A stretch of DNA of 64,000 nucleotides from Myxococcales bacterium. GTDB lineage: Bacteria; Myxococcota_A; Polyangia; Polyangiales; Ga0077539. Each line of letters opens with the position of its first letter. Position 1 is the first letter of the stretch. The notes under the pieces are model-generated. The model was not told the DNA's origin and made no database searches. It saw only the letters and a program-made list of their open reading frames with translations. The stretch lies in NCBI GenBank assembly GCA_016793325.1, contig JAEUKI010000035.1, positions 1-64,000 of the forward strand, written 5' to 3'. Positions 27,119 to 35,598 of this stretch are shown here, one piece after another. A program made the position numbers and the translations under genes.

Positions 27119-27211
27119 CGGCGTAGGGGCAACGTAGTGAGCACCGAGGGAGAGATCGTCTTGGCCGCGGGCGCTGTGAATATTGGCACGAACACAAACA
27201 ACATTGGCAGG

Positions 27212-28630
27212 TCAGTCTTGCTCCGAATCGTTGTCGGGCTCGTTGTTCGAGATGCGCCAGCGCGAGACCGACGTTCGCTTTCTCCAGCGTTCGACGCTCT
27301 TGCGACTGACGCCGAGCAGACGACCTGCGTGGGTGTTGTTTCCCTCGGCGCGCTCCAGGGCTCGAGCGTAGAGCGCGTCTTCGACGGACACGACCCGATC
27401 GCCGCCTGGAGTCATGTCGAGCAACGTGTCGGCGAGGCGATGGAGCCGGTCGTTTCCGTCCGCGAAGCCTTCGTCCGACACCTCGCGGATGTCCGCGGCG
27501 CTCACGAGGTCGCGCTGCGCGAACACCGCGAGTCGGTCGACGACGGTGCGGAGTTGCCGGACGTTTCCGGGCCAGCGCATGGCGCGGAGCGCGTCGATGG
27601 CCTCGGGAGAAAACCGCAGCGGTCGCGACTGTTTCGCGCTCAAGTACGCGACGAGCTGCGGGATGTCCCCGAGCCTCTCTTCCAACGGCGGAACGACGAT
27701 CTCGAGCACCGCGAGCCGATACAACAGATCCTCGCGGAAGGTTTTCTCTTTGACCCTCGCGCGCAGGTCTTCGTTCGTCGCAGCGACGATGCGACCGACG
27801 AAGGGCAGCGGCGATCGATCCCACCCGATGGGCCGAAACTGCCGCGCTTCGATCGCGCGCAAGAGCTTGGCCTGCAGGTCCTTCGAGAGCTCGCCGAGCT
27901 CGTCGAGAAAGAGCGTTCCGTTGCGGACGGCTTTGAAGCACCCGTCGCGGTCGCTCGTCGCGCCGGTGAACGAGCCCTTCACGTGCCCGAACAGCTCGGA
28001 CTCGGCGAGCGTCTCAGAGAACGCCCCACAATTCAAGTCATAGAACGGCGCCGCCGGGTTGGTCCCCGCCTTGTGCAGCGCGCGCGCGACCTCTTCTTTG
28101 CCCGACCCCGTGGGGCCGGTGATGAGCACGGGCCGGTCGGACGCCGCGATACGCACGATCCTCTCGCGCAGCGCGACCATCGCCGCGGAGTCGCCGACGA
28201 GCCCCGAGACGGGCGACTCGTCGGCGGGCTTCGCGCGGCCCGTCGTGGCCTCGAGCCCGATCTGCACGTCGATCTCGCGAAGGATGGGCAAGATCAAGTC
28301 GTCCGACAGGTCGTCCTTGAGGATGTAGTCGAACGCGCCCGAGCGCATCGCTTGGCGAATCAACGCCATCTCGCTCGAGGCCGTGACGCAGATGAGCTTG
28401 ACCCTCGGGAGCCCCGCGAGCTCGGACACGAGCGTGAGCCCGTCGCGATTGCGCGCGTCGTCGCTGAGCCGAACGTCCACGAGCAGCACGTCGGGTCGCT
28501 CGTCGCGAAACACGGAGCGCGCCTCGTCGAGCGAGGCGGCCTCGAAGATTTCGGTCTTCGGGAGCTTCTCGACGATTCCACGAAGGACTCGGCGAAAGGT
28601 CTTCTGATCGTCGACGATGAGGATCTTCAC
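27212..28630 (-). CDS. NtrC-type sigma-54 response regulator
   Basis: A 472-residue regulator. The receiver domain (residues 1 to about 120) has acidic Asp7/Asp8, phosphoacceptor Asp52 (LLVDVRLSDD) and Lys105. The AAA+ domain has Walker A GPTGSGK (172-178), the sigma-54 contact loop GSFTGA (219-224), Walker B LFLDELGEL and FREDLLYRL. The C-terminal Fis-type helix-turn-helix is NNTHAGRLLGVSRKSVERW. All elements for activating sigma-54 promoters are present. The GTG start at 28630 is fixed by the conserved start of the receiver domain. No histidine kinase adjoins it; the nearest one lies 2.8 kb away inside the caspase locus and could be its partner (inference). Confidence 0.95.
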   Translation of the reverse strand: MKILIVDDQKTFRRVLRGIVEKLPKTEIFEAASLDEARSVFRDERPDVLLVDVRLSDDARNRDGLTLVSELAGLPRVKLICVTASSEMALIRQAMRSGAFDYILKDDLSDDLILPILREIDVQIGLEATTGRAKPADESPVSGLVGDSAAMVALRERIVRIAASDRPVLITGPTGSGKEEVARALHKAGTNPAAPFYDLNCGAFSETLAESELFGHVKGSFTGATSDRDGCFKAVRNGTLFLDELGELSKDLQAKLLRAIEARQFRPIGWDRSPLPFVGRIVAATNEDLRARVKEKTFREDLLYRLAVLEIVVPPLEERLGDIPQLVAYLSAKQSRPLRFSPEAIDALRAMRWPGNVRQLRTVVDRLAVFAQRDLVSAADIREVSDEGFADGNDRLHRLADTLLDMTPGGDRVVSVEDALYARALERAEGNNTHAGRLLGVSRKSVERWRKRTSVSRWRISNNEPDNDSEQD

Positions 28631-28731
28631 GGCGCAGCGGAGACTCGAAGGAGCGTTGAGATGCGGTTGTAACCGAAGCAGCGAGAGCGAGAAGCGTGCC
28701 GCACGCGAATCGCGATGAACGCACAAGTGAC

Positions 28732-28745
28732 GGACGGGAACGTCC
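28732..28745. promoter_or_regulatory. Candidate operator GGACG-N4-CGTCC
   Basis: GGACGGGAACGTCC, a palindrome with five-base perfect arms and a four-base centre. It lies in the divergent region between the sigma-54 regulator and the isoprenoid-synthase-like gene, 95 bp upstream of the latter. A second copy sits 34 bp further on. Five other exact copies were seen by eye, all in intergenic regions. Confidence 0.55.
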
Positions 28746-28765
28746 GCTGCTACCCCTGGCGATGC

Positions 28766-28779
28766 GGACGGATGCGTCC
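28766..28779. promoter_or_regulatory. Candidate operator GGACG-N4-CGTCC
   Basis: GGACGGATGCGTCC, second copy in the same intergenic region, 61 bp upstream of the isoprenoid-synthase-like start. It differs by one base from the site at 36560, at the other end of the caspase locus. Tandem copies suggest cooperative binding of a dimeric regulator. Confidence 0.55.
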
Positions 28780-28840
28780 ATCGAATTTGCGAAGAGGGCG
28801 CTTGCGGAGGGAGGGAGGAGGAGAGTGATACTTCGCGCAG

Positions 28841-29776
28841 GTGAGCAGCGAGGCGCGAGGCAGCGAGCCCAGCGGCGAGAGCGAGGCGTGCGCGCAACGC
28901 ACGAGCCCCGACGAGACTTGGCGCGCGCTGCTCGAACAGCGCGCGATCGAGCGGCGTGCGCTCACCCGAGTGCTCCCGTACCGCATCGGGATCACGCCGA
29001 GGCCCGACGGCGGCTGGGGGGACTACGTGCGAGAGCCGATCATGTTCGATCTGCCTGCGATGCTCGCGGACGAGCTCGGCACACAGCCGTTCGACGCGTC
29101 GAAATGGACGCGCGCCCACCATTGCGCGGGCTTCTTCGGGCTGGTCGCGGATCGCGTCGCAGACCAGCAAGTGTTCGAGGACGCCGCGCTTCGCGATGAT
29201 CGCGCGTGGCTGTTCGAGCAGTGGAAATCCGCGCTCGCAGAAGCATGCGCCGACGAGCGCGAGGCCGAACGACGGATCAACGATGAGCGATCGCTCTGGC
29301 GCACCGCCGTCGAACAAGAGCGGAGCTGGTCGCGGCAAACCGTCGTTGGCGCGGAGGACTACAGCGCGGTCGTGCGAGGCAAGTGCGCCTTCTTGTGGAC
29401 CACGAGCGCGGCCATGCTCGAGCACAACGGCGTCCCCTTGGCACGAATCGCGCTTGTGCGAGAGGCCTTCGAGCGAGTGATGATTGCGCTTCAGTGTTGC
29501 GACGACGCACGGGACAACGATGAGGACCGAGAGCTCAAGGGAGCGAGTACGAGCGAGCTCCTCGCGGTCGACGGAGCGACCCTCCACGCGACCGCGGCGC
29601 TGGTGCTTCAACGGCTGGGCTCGGTGTCACCACCGACGGCGCTAGCGACCTACGCCGCGACCGCAGCAGAGCGGGCGATGGCAGCGGTCCCCGATGGAAA
29701 GCGATTCATCGCTGCGCTCGGGGCAATGGCGATCACGCAGCAGCTCGAGAACGGGAGAGTAGTGAATGGCGCCTAA
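28841..29776 (+). CDS. Class I isoprenoid-synthase-like protein
   Basis: A 311-residue, all-helical protein resembling polyprenyl-synthase-fold enzymes. Visible features in order: GFFGLVADRVADQQ (about 98-110), where Asp104/Asp108 may stand in for the first Asp-rich motif; GKCAFLWTTSAAML (about 180-193), like the conserved Lys region; and ALQCCDDARDNDEDREL with a full DDxxD at 221-225, matching the second Asp-rich motif. It may bind a prenyl diphosphate, but the altered first motif leaves catalysis open. Start GTG 28841. The last 11 bases overlap the caspase-like gene in another frame, so the two are co-translated. This is the first gene of the putative caspase locus. Confidence 0.75.
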   Translation: MSSEARGSEPSGESEACAQRTSPDETWRALLEQRAIERRALTRVLPYRIGITPRPDGGWGDYVREPIMFDLPAMLADELGTQPFDASKWTRAHHCAGFFGLVADRVADQQVFEDAALRDDRAWLFEQWKSALAEACADEREAERRINDERSLWRTAVEQERSWSRQTVVGAEDYSAVVRGKCAFLWTTSAAMLEHNGVPLARIALVREAFERVMIALQCCDDARDNDEDRELKGASTSELLAVDGATLHATAALVLQRLGSVSPPTALATYAATAAERAMAAVPDGKRFIAALGAMAITQQLENGRVVNGA

Positions 29777-31046
29777 GTGGGCAATTGCCCTTTCAGTGAC
29801 AACGTGGGGAGCGAGCTCGGGCGGAGGCAGCACTCTGGCCGAAAAAAATGTCGAGGTAATCAAGCAGGTCACCTCGAAGATCAAGCAGCTAAACAACCCC
29901 GATCTTTGCTTCGCGCTTCAGAACATCACCAAGCGCGACCCAGCCACGTTCGAGTGCGAAATCGAGTACTCGATCGACGGCGCAGCGCCGACGCGCACGG
30001 ACAAGAACGTCATCGTGGGCAAGGGCAAGTACCTCGACGACTTCGTCAAGTGGGTCGACGCCACGACAAAGTCCGACAACATCATCCTTTGGATGATTTC
30101 GCACGGGGTTGCGAGCATTCAGACATTCCAAACTCCCGAAGGCGAACACTGGGAGATTCCGGAACGGTTCTTCGAAGACGTCATTGTGACGAGCCCGACC
30201 GACCACCCCAAGCCGAAGCGCTTCGGGAATCAGCCGGCGCGGACGCTGATCCCGCCGATGCGTACAGGACAGATTCTGTCCGGCCGCACAAGAGCTTCGA
30301 CCTCTGTCTTGAGCTGGTCGGACAAAGTACAAGTGACTTCGCGAGAGTTCGGCGATGCGCTAAAAAACAACAACCCGAAGCTCGCGGTCTTCTTGCTTCA
30401 GAGTTGCCAAGCTGGAGGCATCGACTTGATCGACGCGCTCGCGTCGAACGCCGCAGCGACCCACGTCGTCGCAAGCGCAACGAATCTTCCTGTACCAAGC
30501 GCCGAACACGAAACGTGGATCGGCAACCTAGCGACATCACTGACTGCGAGTCGAGCAACCGTCGCGGACCTGATCGCAAAGGCGCTCGCCGACAAAGCAT
30601 CGACCGCCTCGAACGTTAGCGGTTGGCTGGCTGTGTCTCGCGCGATCGTGTACAGCGCTGAACTCTCACACGTACCGCAATTCGAGACCGAGTTCGCGGC
30701 GATGGTAAAGGCCGTGCACGACAAGATGAAAGCCGATACCAACTTCGCCAAACGGTTTCGAGATTGGATCGTCGACCCCAAAAACGCGGTCGCGGCCCAG
30801 TCGAGTCGCGTCGCGGTCAACGAGCTGATTCAGTTCGTCAAGACCCAGCTCACGAACGCCGAATTCGACTCCACGGATCTTCAGAAGAGCCACGATGCGC
30901 TCTTTCGCACCATGGTCGAGACGCCTCCGGGCTCGCGGCTCATGAGCGCGTCTCTTCAAACGCTTACTCACAACCAACCCCCGAACGACTTCTGCAATCG
31001 AACCAAGTGGCTCGAGTTGCTCGGAGCGGTCGGGCGAACGGTCTGA
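29766..31046 (+). CDS. Caspase/clostripain-like cysteine protease (clan CD), copy 1
   Basis: A 426-residue protein starting with WAIALSVTTWGASSGGGS. The clan CD dyad is visible: His113 in ILWMISHG and Cys214 in VFLLQSCQAGGIDLIDAL, 101 residues apart and each after a hydrophobic strand, as in caspases and clostripain. The C-terminal 170 residues are helical and may regulate or bind substrate. There is no signal peptide. A paralogue lies at 33.9 kb with both dyad motifs kept. Each is followed within 50 bp by a small protein gene with a conserved tail, a plausible partner or substrate. Base composition is lower in G+C than the surroundings (53% in bases 30061-30120), suggesting acquisition. Confidence 0.8.
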   Translation: MAPKWAIALSVTTWGASSGGGSTLAEKNVEVIKQVTSKIKQLNNPDLCFALQNITKRDPATFECEIEYSIDGAAPTRTDKNVIVGKGKYLDDFVKWVDATTKSDNIILWMISHGVASIQTFQTPEGEHWEIPERFFEDVIVTSPTDHPKPKRFGNQPARTLIPPMRTGQILSGRTRASTSVLSWSDKVQVTSREFGDALKNNNPKLAVFLLQSCQAGGIDLIDALASNAAATHVVASATNLPVPSAEHETWIGNLATSLTASRATVADLIAKALADKASTASNVSGWLAVSRAIVYSAELSHVPQFETEFAAMVKAVHDKMKADTNFAKRFRDWIVDPKNAVAAQSSRVAVNELIQFVKTQLTNAEFDSTDLQKSHDALFRTMVETPPGSRLMSASLQTLTHNQPPNDFCNRTKWLELLGAVGRTV

Positions 31047-31090
31047 CCTTCTCGTTACACCATCATTCGACAAGAACGGAGCAATTCAAC

Positions 31091-31462
31091 ATGGCAAACT
31101 GGAGCAACGTACAGCTGGAGTGCCTGAAGAAGATCTACCTCGATATCCTCGGGCAGCCGTCCCAGATGACGGACGAGGGCTATCCGAAAGAAGGTAGTCG
31201 GCTACATACTCTGCACGCCAATGCGTACTCGATCTACTTCGCAGACAACGCGAGCGCGACTCAACCAGTAACGTTGTACGAGCGCAAAGAGGCGATCTAC
31301 AACCTCACAACGCTCTTTACTCTGCTCGATCCGTCGTTTCCGACGGTCTTCAAGGAACCCGAGCGCGACGTACTCTTTGCGGCGTTGAGCAACGTCGTCG
31401 GAAACAGCAAAAATCGCCAGTCAGCGCCGTACAATGTGCCATCGACAGGGCTGATCTACTAG
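31091..31462 (+). CDS. Small protein with conserved C-terminal tail, protease-linked, copy 1
   Basis: A 123-residue protein of no known family. It begins MANWSNVQLECL and ends NRQSAPYNVPSTGLIY. The middle is helical with a charged patch (TLYERKEAIYNLTTLF). It has one Cys (residue 11) and no signal or membrane helix. Its paralogue at 35.2 kb keeps the N-terminus, the lone Cys11 and the tail, which differs only at two conservative positions. GGAG lies nine bases before the ATG. The gene follows the caspase-like gene by 44 bp, as copy 2 follows its protease by 48 bp. A role as protease substrate, activator or released peptide is inferred from this linkage only. Confidence 0.75.
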   Translation: MANWSNVQLECLKKIYLDILGQPSQMTDEGYPKEGSRLHTLHANAYSIYFADNASATQPVTLYERKEAIYNLTTLFTLLDPSFPTVFKEPERDVLFAALSNVVGNSKNRQSAPYNVPSTGLIY

Positions 31463-31475
31463 CCGAGAACTGAGA

Positions 31476-33782
31476 ATGCAAACGCTCCCCCAAAGAAGTT
31501 TCTTTGGCTGGCTAGCGCTTGTAGTTCTTGTCTGCTTGCTGTTCATTGGAGGCGGCTTTGTTCGAGCGGCGTTCGGGACTTCTGTGCCCTCCATTGGTCT
31601 CGATCCATACGGCTATGTTTCTGCGGTCTCGCTGCGAGGATGGGACGCCCCGGCGGGGCCAGTTCAGTTTCCAGACAAGCTACACTCTGTTGAGCAAGCC
31701 ACTCCGCCGCGAACGCACGAACGACAGTTCGTAGTCGCAACGATCGCTGATGCGGTAGCTAGGGGCCAGACCACTGTTCGCATGGAGTTCAACCACCAGT
31801 CGCGACGCGTAAGCGTACGCGTACCGGTTGTCATCGTCGATCGCTACTCAGTGGGGGCATTGTATTTGTTTCACGCCGCTATCGCCGCTGCGTTGTTCGG
31901 GTCTGCGCTGCTAGTACTCGTCGCAGCAAGCAATAGTGCGAGCGCGCGCGCGTACTCGGTTGTTGGTTTCACCGGCGCTGTATTCTTGACGCTTCTACTC
32001 GACTACCATCTACTCGGTCGGGGGGCTCCTGTGTTCGTTCTGTTTTTCGCGGCGACCTCGAGCGCGTTGTTCAATTTCGCGAGAGTTTATCCGGAGCACG
32101 CCGACAGCGACGCGCTCCAGGGCGTACTTCTTGTCGCCTCGTTCTTGGTGCTCGGACTGGGGTGTGCTGGCTTCACGCTTGCGATCTTTGGGCGGATGAA
32201 CTACTGGGTGATTGTGGGGATCAGCATTTCAAATGCTGTGGCCTTGGCGACCCTGACGCTACGGCTACTCGTAGCATTCGCTCGAGCAAACTCCGTACGC
32301 CGAACACAGTTGCGATCAAGTATCGCTGGGATTGCTGCGCTCTCGTGCGCGCTCTTGTTCACCCAACTCTTCGCGTGGCTTCCGTCGGTGCGTATCCTAC
32401 ATCTCATGGCTCCCGTTTCGGGCATGATGATGCTGCTCGCGATCGCCCATGGCCTTCTCAAACACAACGTATTTGACGCCAAGACGATCGTATCGACTTC
32501 AAGACTCACCACCCCACTCGTCGCCCTCTCGCTCGCTGCCTTCCTCGCAACCGCCGCGGTGATCGAGTTTTCTTCAGGACATACCACTCTGTCTCCAGCT
32601 GTTCTGGTTGTAGCGGCGGCTCCTATCGGATGGACCGCGTTCGCGAAGCTACGCACAGCCCTTGACTCGCTGATTTTCGCTAGCGCGACGCTCTTTCGTC
32701 CACTCGTAGCCGCGCTGGCACAGCGCATCACCGCAGCAAACTCGCGACAATCTGTCGTCTTGGCCGTCGAAGGAGCGCTCCTCGAATCGAAAGTGTACGC
32801 GAGCGTTCGCGTCCAGGCAGTGGAAAGCCTTACCGAGTCTCAGCAACGCACACTCCGGCGAGGGGAGTTTGTCGAACTGGAGCTCGAAGACATGGCGCAG
32901 GGACTCGTGATTCCGATGGTAGCGAGCGGAGATCTCCGCGCGATACTCGTCCTGATTCCTCGACGAGATCGGCTGTTGTCTTCTGACGACATCCTGTTAG
33001 CCGTAACCGCAGCGACACTTGGAGCGCTCGCCCTTCATCACCTCGATGTCCTCGCGGAACGCGATGCAATGCGCCTCGCCGAACGTTCGGCAGATCAGCT
33101 CGACAAGGCGACCTCTCTTGGAACGCTTGCAAGCGAGGTGCTACACGAGCTGCAGGCTCCGTTACACTTTCTCAAGAGCTTTATGTCCGGTGCATTCAGC
33201 CCGCACTCGCTTCATTCTGATCTACTTGAACTCGCCCGAGACGAAACGGCTCGGCTCGAGCGACTCGTGATCGCGGCGCGACGAATGCGTCCACCAGAAC
33301 TAGCACTGTCGTGGCAGAGCCTTGCCGATGCGGTTGGCGTCGCCCATCGCATCGTGGAAGGGCTGCTTCCCGCTCGGCAGATCCCGATCCAAATCACCGT
33401 GGATCGACACATCCATGTGTTGGCAGATCGTGACAGACTCATCCAGGTGTTCGTCAATCTGCTTCGCAACGCTGCGGAAGCCGCCGCTCCCGATACGGCG
33501 ATCGGAGTGAGCAGCCAAATTGCACCGACCGTGGGCGATGCGCTTGTCGTCGACGTTTGGGACGATGGGCCCGGCGTCGATGAGCGGATCGAAGCGCAAC
33601 TGTTTCAAGCGTTCCGAAGCACGCGCCCCAATGGGATGGGACTCGGTCTCGTCGTTTGTGCGCGAGTCGTACAAGAACTTGGTTGGGAGATTCAGTATCT
33701 CCGAAGTCACGCAAGGACGCGGTTCCGTCTATCGATCCCCGCGTCGGCAGCAGTGACCCGATCCGCGGATAGCGTTTGTTGA
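31476..33782 (+). CDS. Multi-pass membrane histidine kinase
   Basis: A 768-residue sensor kinase. An N-terminal helix (ALVVLVCLLFIGGGFV) is followed by an extracytoplasmic domain with GLDPYGYVSAV and about eight transmembrane helices up to residue 390. A GAF-like region (about 410-520) and a kinase core complete it: H-box SEVLHELQAPLHFL with His557, N-box LLRNAAEAA, G1 DDGPGVD and G2 GMGLGL. It lacks its own receiver domain. The gene sits 13 bp after the first small-protein gene. G+C is clearly below the window norm (57% in bases 31861-31920), hinting at foreign origin. The sigma-54 regulator at 28.6 kb is a candidate partner. Confidence 0.93.
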   Translation: MQTLPQRSFFGWLALVVLVCLLFIGGGFVRAAFGTSVPSIGLDPYGYVSAVSLRGWDAPAGPVQFPDKLHSVEQATPPRTHERQFVVATIADAVARGQTTVRMEFNHQSRRVSVRVPVVIVDRYSVGALYLFHAAIAAALFGSALLVLVAASNSASARAYSVVGFTGAVFLTLLLDYHLLGRGAPVFVLFFAATSSALFNFARVYPEHADSDALQGVLLVASFLVLGLGCAGFTLAIFGRMNYWVIVGISISNAVALATLTLRLLVAFARANSVRRTQLRSSIAGIAALSCALLFTQLFAWLPSVRILHLMAPVSGMMMLLAIAHGLLKHNVFDAKTIVSTSRLTTPLVALSLAAFLATAAVIEFSSGHTTLSPAVLVVAAAPIGWTAFAKLRTALDSLIFASATLFRPLVAALAQRITAANSRQSVVLAVEGALLESKVYASVRVQAVESLTESQQRTLRRGEFVELELEDMAQGLVIPMVASGDLRAILVLIPRRDRLLSSDDILLAVTAATLGALALHHLDVLAERDAMRLAERSADQLDKATSLGTLASEVLHELQAPLHFLKSFMSGAFSPHSLHSDLLELARDETARLERLVIAARRMRPPELALSWQSLADAVGVAHRIVEGLLPARQIPIQITVDRHIHVLADRDRLIQVFVNLLRNAAEAAAPDTAIGVSSQIAPTVGDALVVDVWDDGPGVDERIEAQLFQAFRSTRPNGMGLGLVVCARVVQELGWEIQYLRSHARTRFRLSIPASAAVTRSADSVC

Positions 33783-33907
33783 GCCACCGATCGCGAAAGC
33801 GGTCAGGTATTGTGAGGCGAGGTTGGTTTGGATCGTGTGTAGATCACGCGGCTCTGTTCGGCTGGCGCTGATGAGCAGCTGAGCAAACGCCGGTATAGTG
33901 CTGTATT

Positions 33908-35191
33908 GTGCAACGGCCTAGACGAGACGATCGCCACGACCAGTTTACATCCACAGCGCCATGGCTCGTCGCGCTCAGCGTTTCGACATGGCTGCGCGAG
34001 GATGGCGGCGGGACATCGATCGCGTCGCTGAACAGCGGTGTTCTAGAGCGCGTGTCGGCATTCCTCGCGCAACACTCCGCGAGCGGAGTGTCGTTCGCTT
34101 CACAAGAGATCACGGACCGCGATCGCCAATCGTACTTGTGTTCGATTGTCCGCTCGATTGCTGGGGCAGAGCGAGAGTTACTGCACGTAGTCGATCTATC
34201 GGACGCCCGCTACCTCCGCGCGTTCGTCGACGATGCATCGGCGCGGGCGCGCGCTCAACGGTCGATTCTCTGGCTGATTTCGCACGGTCGAACAGAGCGC
34301 CGGATCACTCGCGAGTCGGATCGCAGCTTCGAGCGCGACGAGGTAGTGACGGCACCGACGCAGTTTGCGCAGCGGCGACGCGACCGCTCTTCCCTTCGTC
34401 GCCCCGACGCTTCGCGTAGCGTGATGGACTCCGCTGCCGACGCGACCGCGAACGCGCTAGAGATCCCGAAGCGCGTTCTGATTGCGTCTAGCGCCTACGG
34501 CAGAGCGCTCTCCGGGAGCGCTGATCGGCTCGCGATTCTACTCGTGCAGAGCTGCGGAGCAGGTGGCCTCGATCTTGTCGCGCAACTTGCAGCCAATCAC
34601 GCTTGCCGACGACTCGTCGCCAGCCCTTTCGATGTGCCTCCACCCGCAGACGAACACCAGCGCTGGCTCGCGCCCTTGTGCAGTCAGCCAGGCGCCGCGA
34701 CCGAAGTCGTGGCAAGAGCCATGGTCGACGCGCTCACGAGTCTTCCAGAAAACTCGCGCTCTCTTGACGGGTGGCCTCCTTCGCCACGCGCGGGCTGGTT
34801 TTCTGCGAACCTCGCGGCCTTCGACGAATTTCATCGATGCTTCAGCGACGTCCTCGGTCGCGTTCGGTCCGCGCTCGACAGCGATTCATCTCGCAATCTG
34901 CGCGATGCCTGGGACGCGTCGCGCGTTTCGGGCAACGACGGGCGCCGAAGAACGACGCTGACGCGCGTTGTTGCATGGCTCTCGTCGAGCGGAGCGCTCA
35001 CCGACGCGCAACGCTCGTCGCTCGCAGCGGCCCACGACGCGCTCTTCGACTACGCGAGTTTCGACCACGAACACGTTCGTGCGTCGGCGACTGTCCCATG
35101 TCACGCTCCGCTCGTTGGGGCGACCGATGACATCTTCGAGCAGTGCGGGTGGTATGCGTTGTTGCGTTCGATCGGACGATCGAGCCCCTAG
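33908..35191 (+). CDS. Caspase/clostripain-like cysteine protease (clan CD), copy 2
   Basis: A 427-residue paralogue of the 29.8-kb protease. It starts (GTG 33908) with about 17 extra residues and then WLVALSVSTWLREDGGGTS, aligned to copy 1. Dyad: His126 in ILWLISHG and Cys216 in AILLVQSCGAGGLDLVAQL. Both proteins end in a short conserved helix (copy 1 WLELLGAVGR, copy 2 WYALLRSIGR). The sequence between His and Cys is Arg-rich and diverged, as is the helical C-terminal region. G+C is about 65-68% in two sampled lines, near the window norm and above copy 1, so the copies diverged in composition or arrived separately. The small-protein gene follows 48 bp downstream. Confidence 0.78.
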   Translation: MQRPRRDDRHDQFTSTAPWLVALSVSTWLREDGGGTSIASLNSGVLERVSAFLAQHSASGVSFASQEITDRDRQSYLCSIVRSIAGAERELLHVVDLSDARYLRAFVDDASARARAQRSILWLISHGRTERRITRESDRSFERDEVVTAPTQFAQRRRDRSSLRRPDASRSVMDSAADATANALEIPKRVLIASSAYGRALSGSADRLAILLVQSCGAGGLDLVAQLAANHACRRLVASPFDVPPPADEHQRWLAPLCSQPGAATEVVARAMVDALTSLPENSRSLDGWPPSPRAGWFSANLAAFDEFHRCFSDVLGRVRSALDSDSSRNLRDAWDASRVSGNDGRRRTTLTRVVAWLSSSGALTDAQRSSLAAAHDALFDYASFDHEHVRASATVPCHAPLVGATDDIFEQCGWYALLRSIGRSSP

Positions 35192-35239
35192 GTCGCCCCG
35201 CGCCCTGCTCGAATCCCTGCGGATCGAAAGGACACTCTC

Positions 35240-35593
35240 ATGGCAAATTGGTCGAAATCGCAGCTCGAATGCCTCCGCCGCGTGTACGTGAAGATCCTCA
35301 CGCAACCGTCGCAACTCGACAACAACGGATTCCCCACGGTCGGCTCGCGGATGCAGACGCTTCATCGAAACGCGTACGCGATCACCAAGCAGAACAACGC
35401 CGACCCCGTGGACCCGCAAGAAGCCGCGAAGAAGCTGACCGAGATGTTCGCGCAGCTCGAGCCGACGTTCGTAGAAGAGTTCACCGCGCCCGAGCGCGTC
35501 GAGCTCTTCACGTCGCTCTCGCATGTCGTGGCAGCGCCGGAGAATCGGCAATCGGCTCCGTACAACGTGCCCGCGACTGGCTTGCTGTACTGA
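35240..35593 (+). CDS. Small protein with conserved C-terminal tail, protease-linked, copy 2
   Basis: A 117-residue paralogue of the 31.1-kb protein. It begins MANWSKSQLECLRRVYVKIL, keeps the only Cys at residue 11, shares QPSQ, TLHxNAY and APER segments in the middle, and ends NRQSAPYNVPATGLLY. AAGGA lies seven bases before the ATG. The Arg two residues into the shared tail is a possible P1 residue for a clostripain-like cut, which would free a 14-residue peptide in both copies; this is conjecture. The stop is only 5 bp from the convergent cyclase-like gene, so antisense overlap of transcripts is likely. Confidence 0.75.
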   Translation: MANWSKSQLECLRRVYVKILTQPSQLDNNGFPTVGSRMQTLHRNAYAITKQNNADPVDPQEAAKKLTEMFAQLEPTFVEEFTAPERVELFTSLSHVVAAPENRQSAPYNVPATGLLY

Positions 35594-35598
35594 GTCCT

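Noticed and set aside
31091..31462. Bacterial gasdermin as the protease partner
   Set aside because: Gasdermins are about twice as long and have a different layout; this protein has neither the length nor a recognisable pore-forming sequence.
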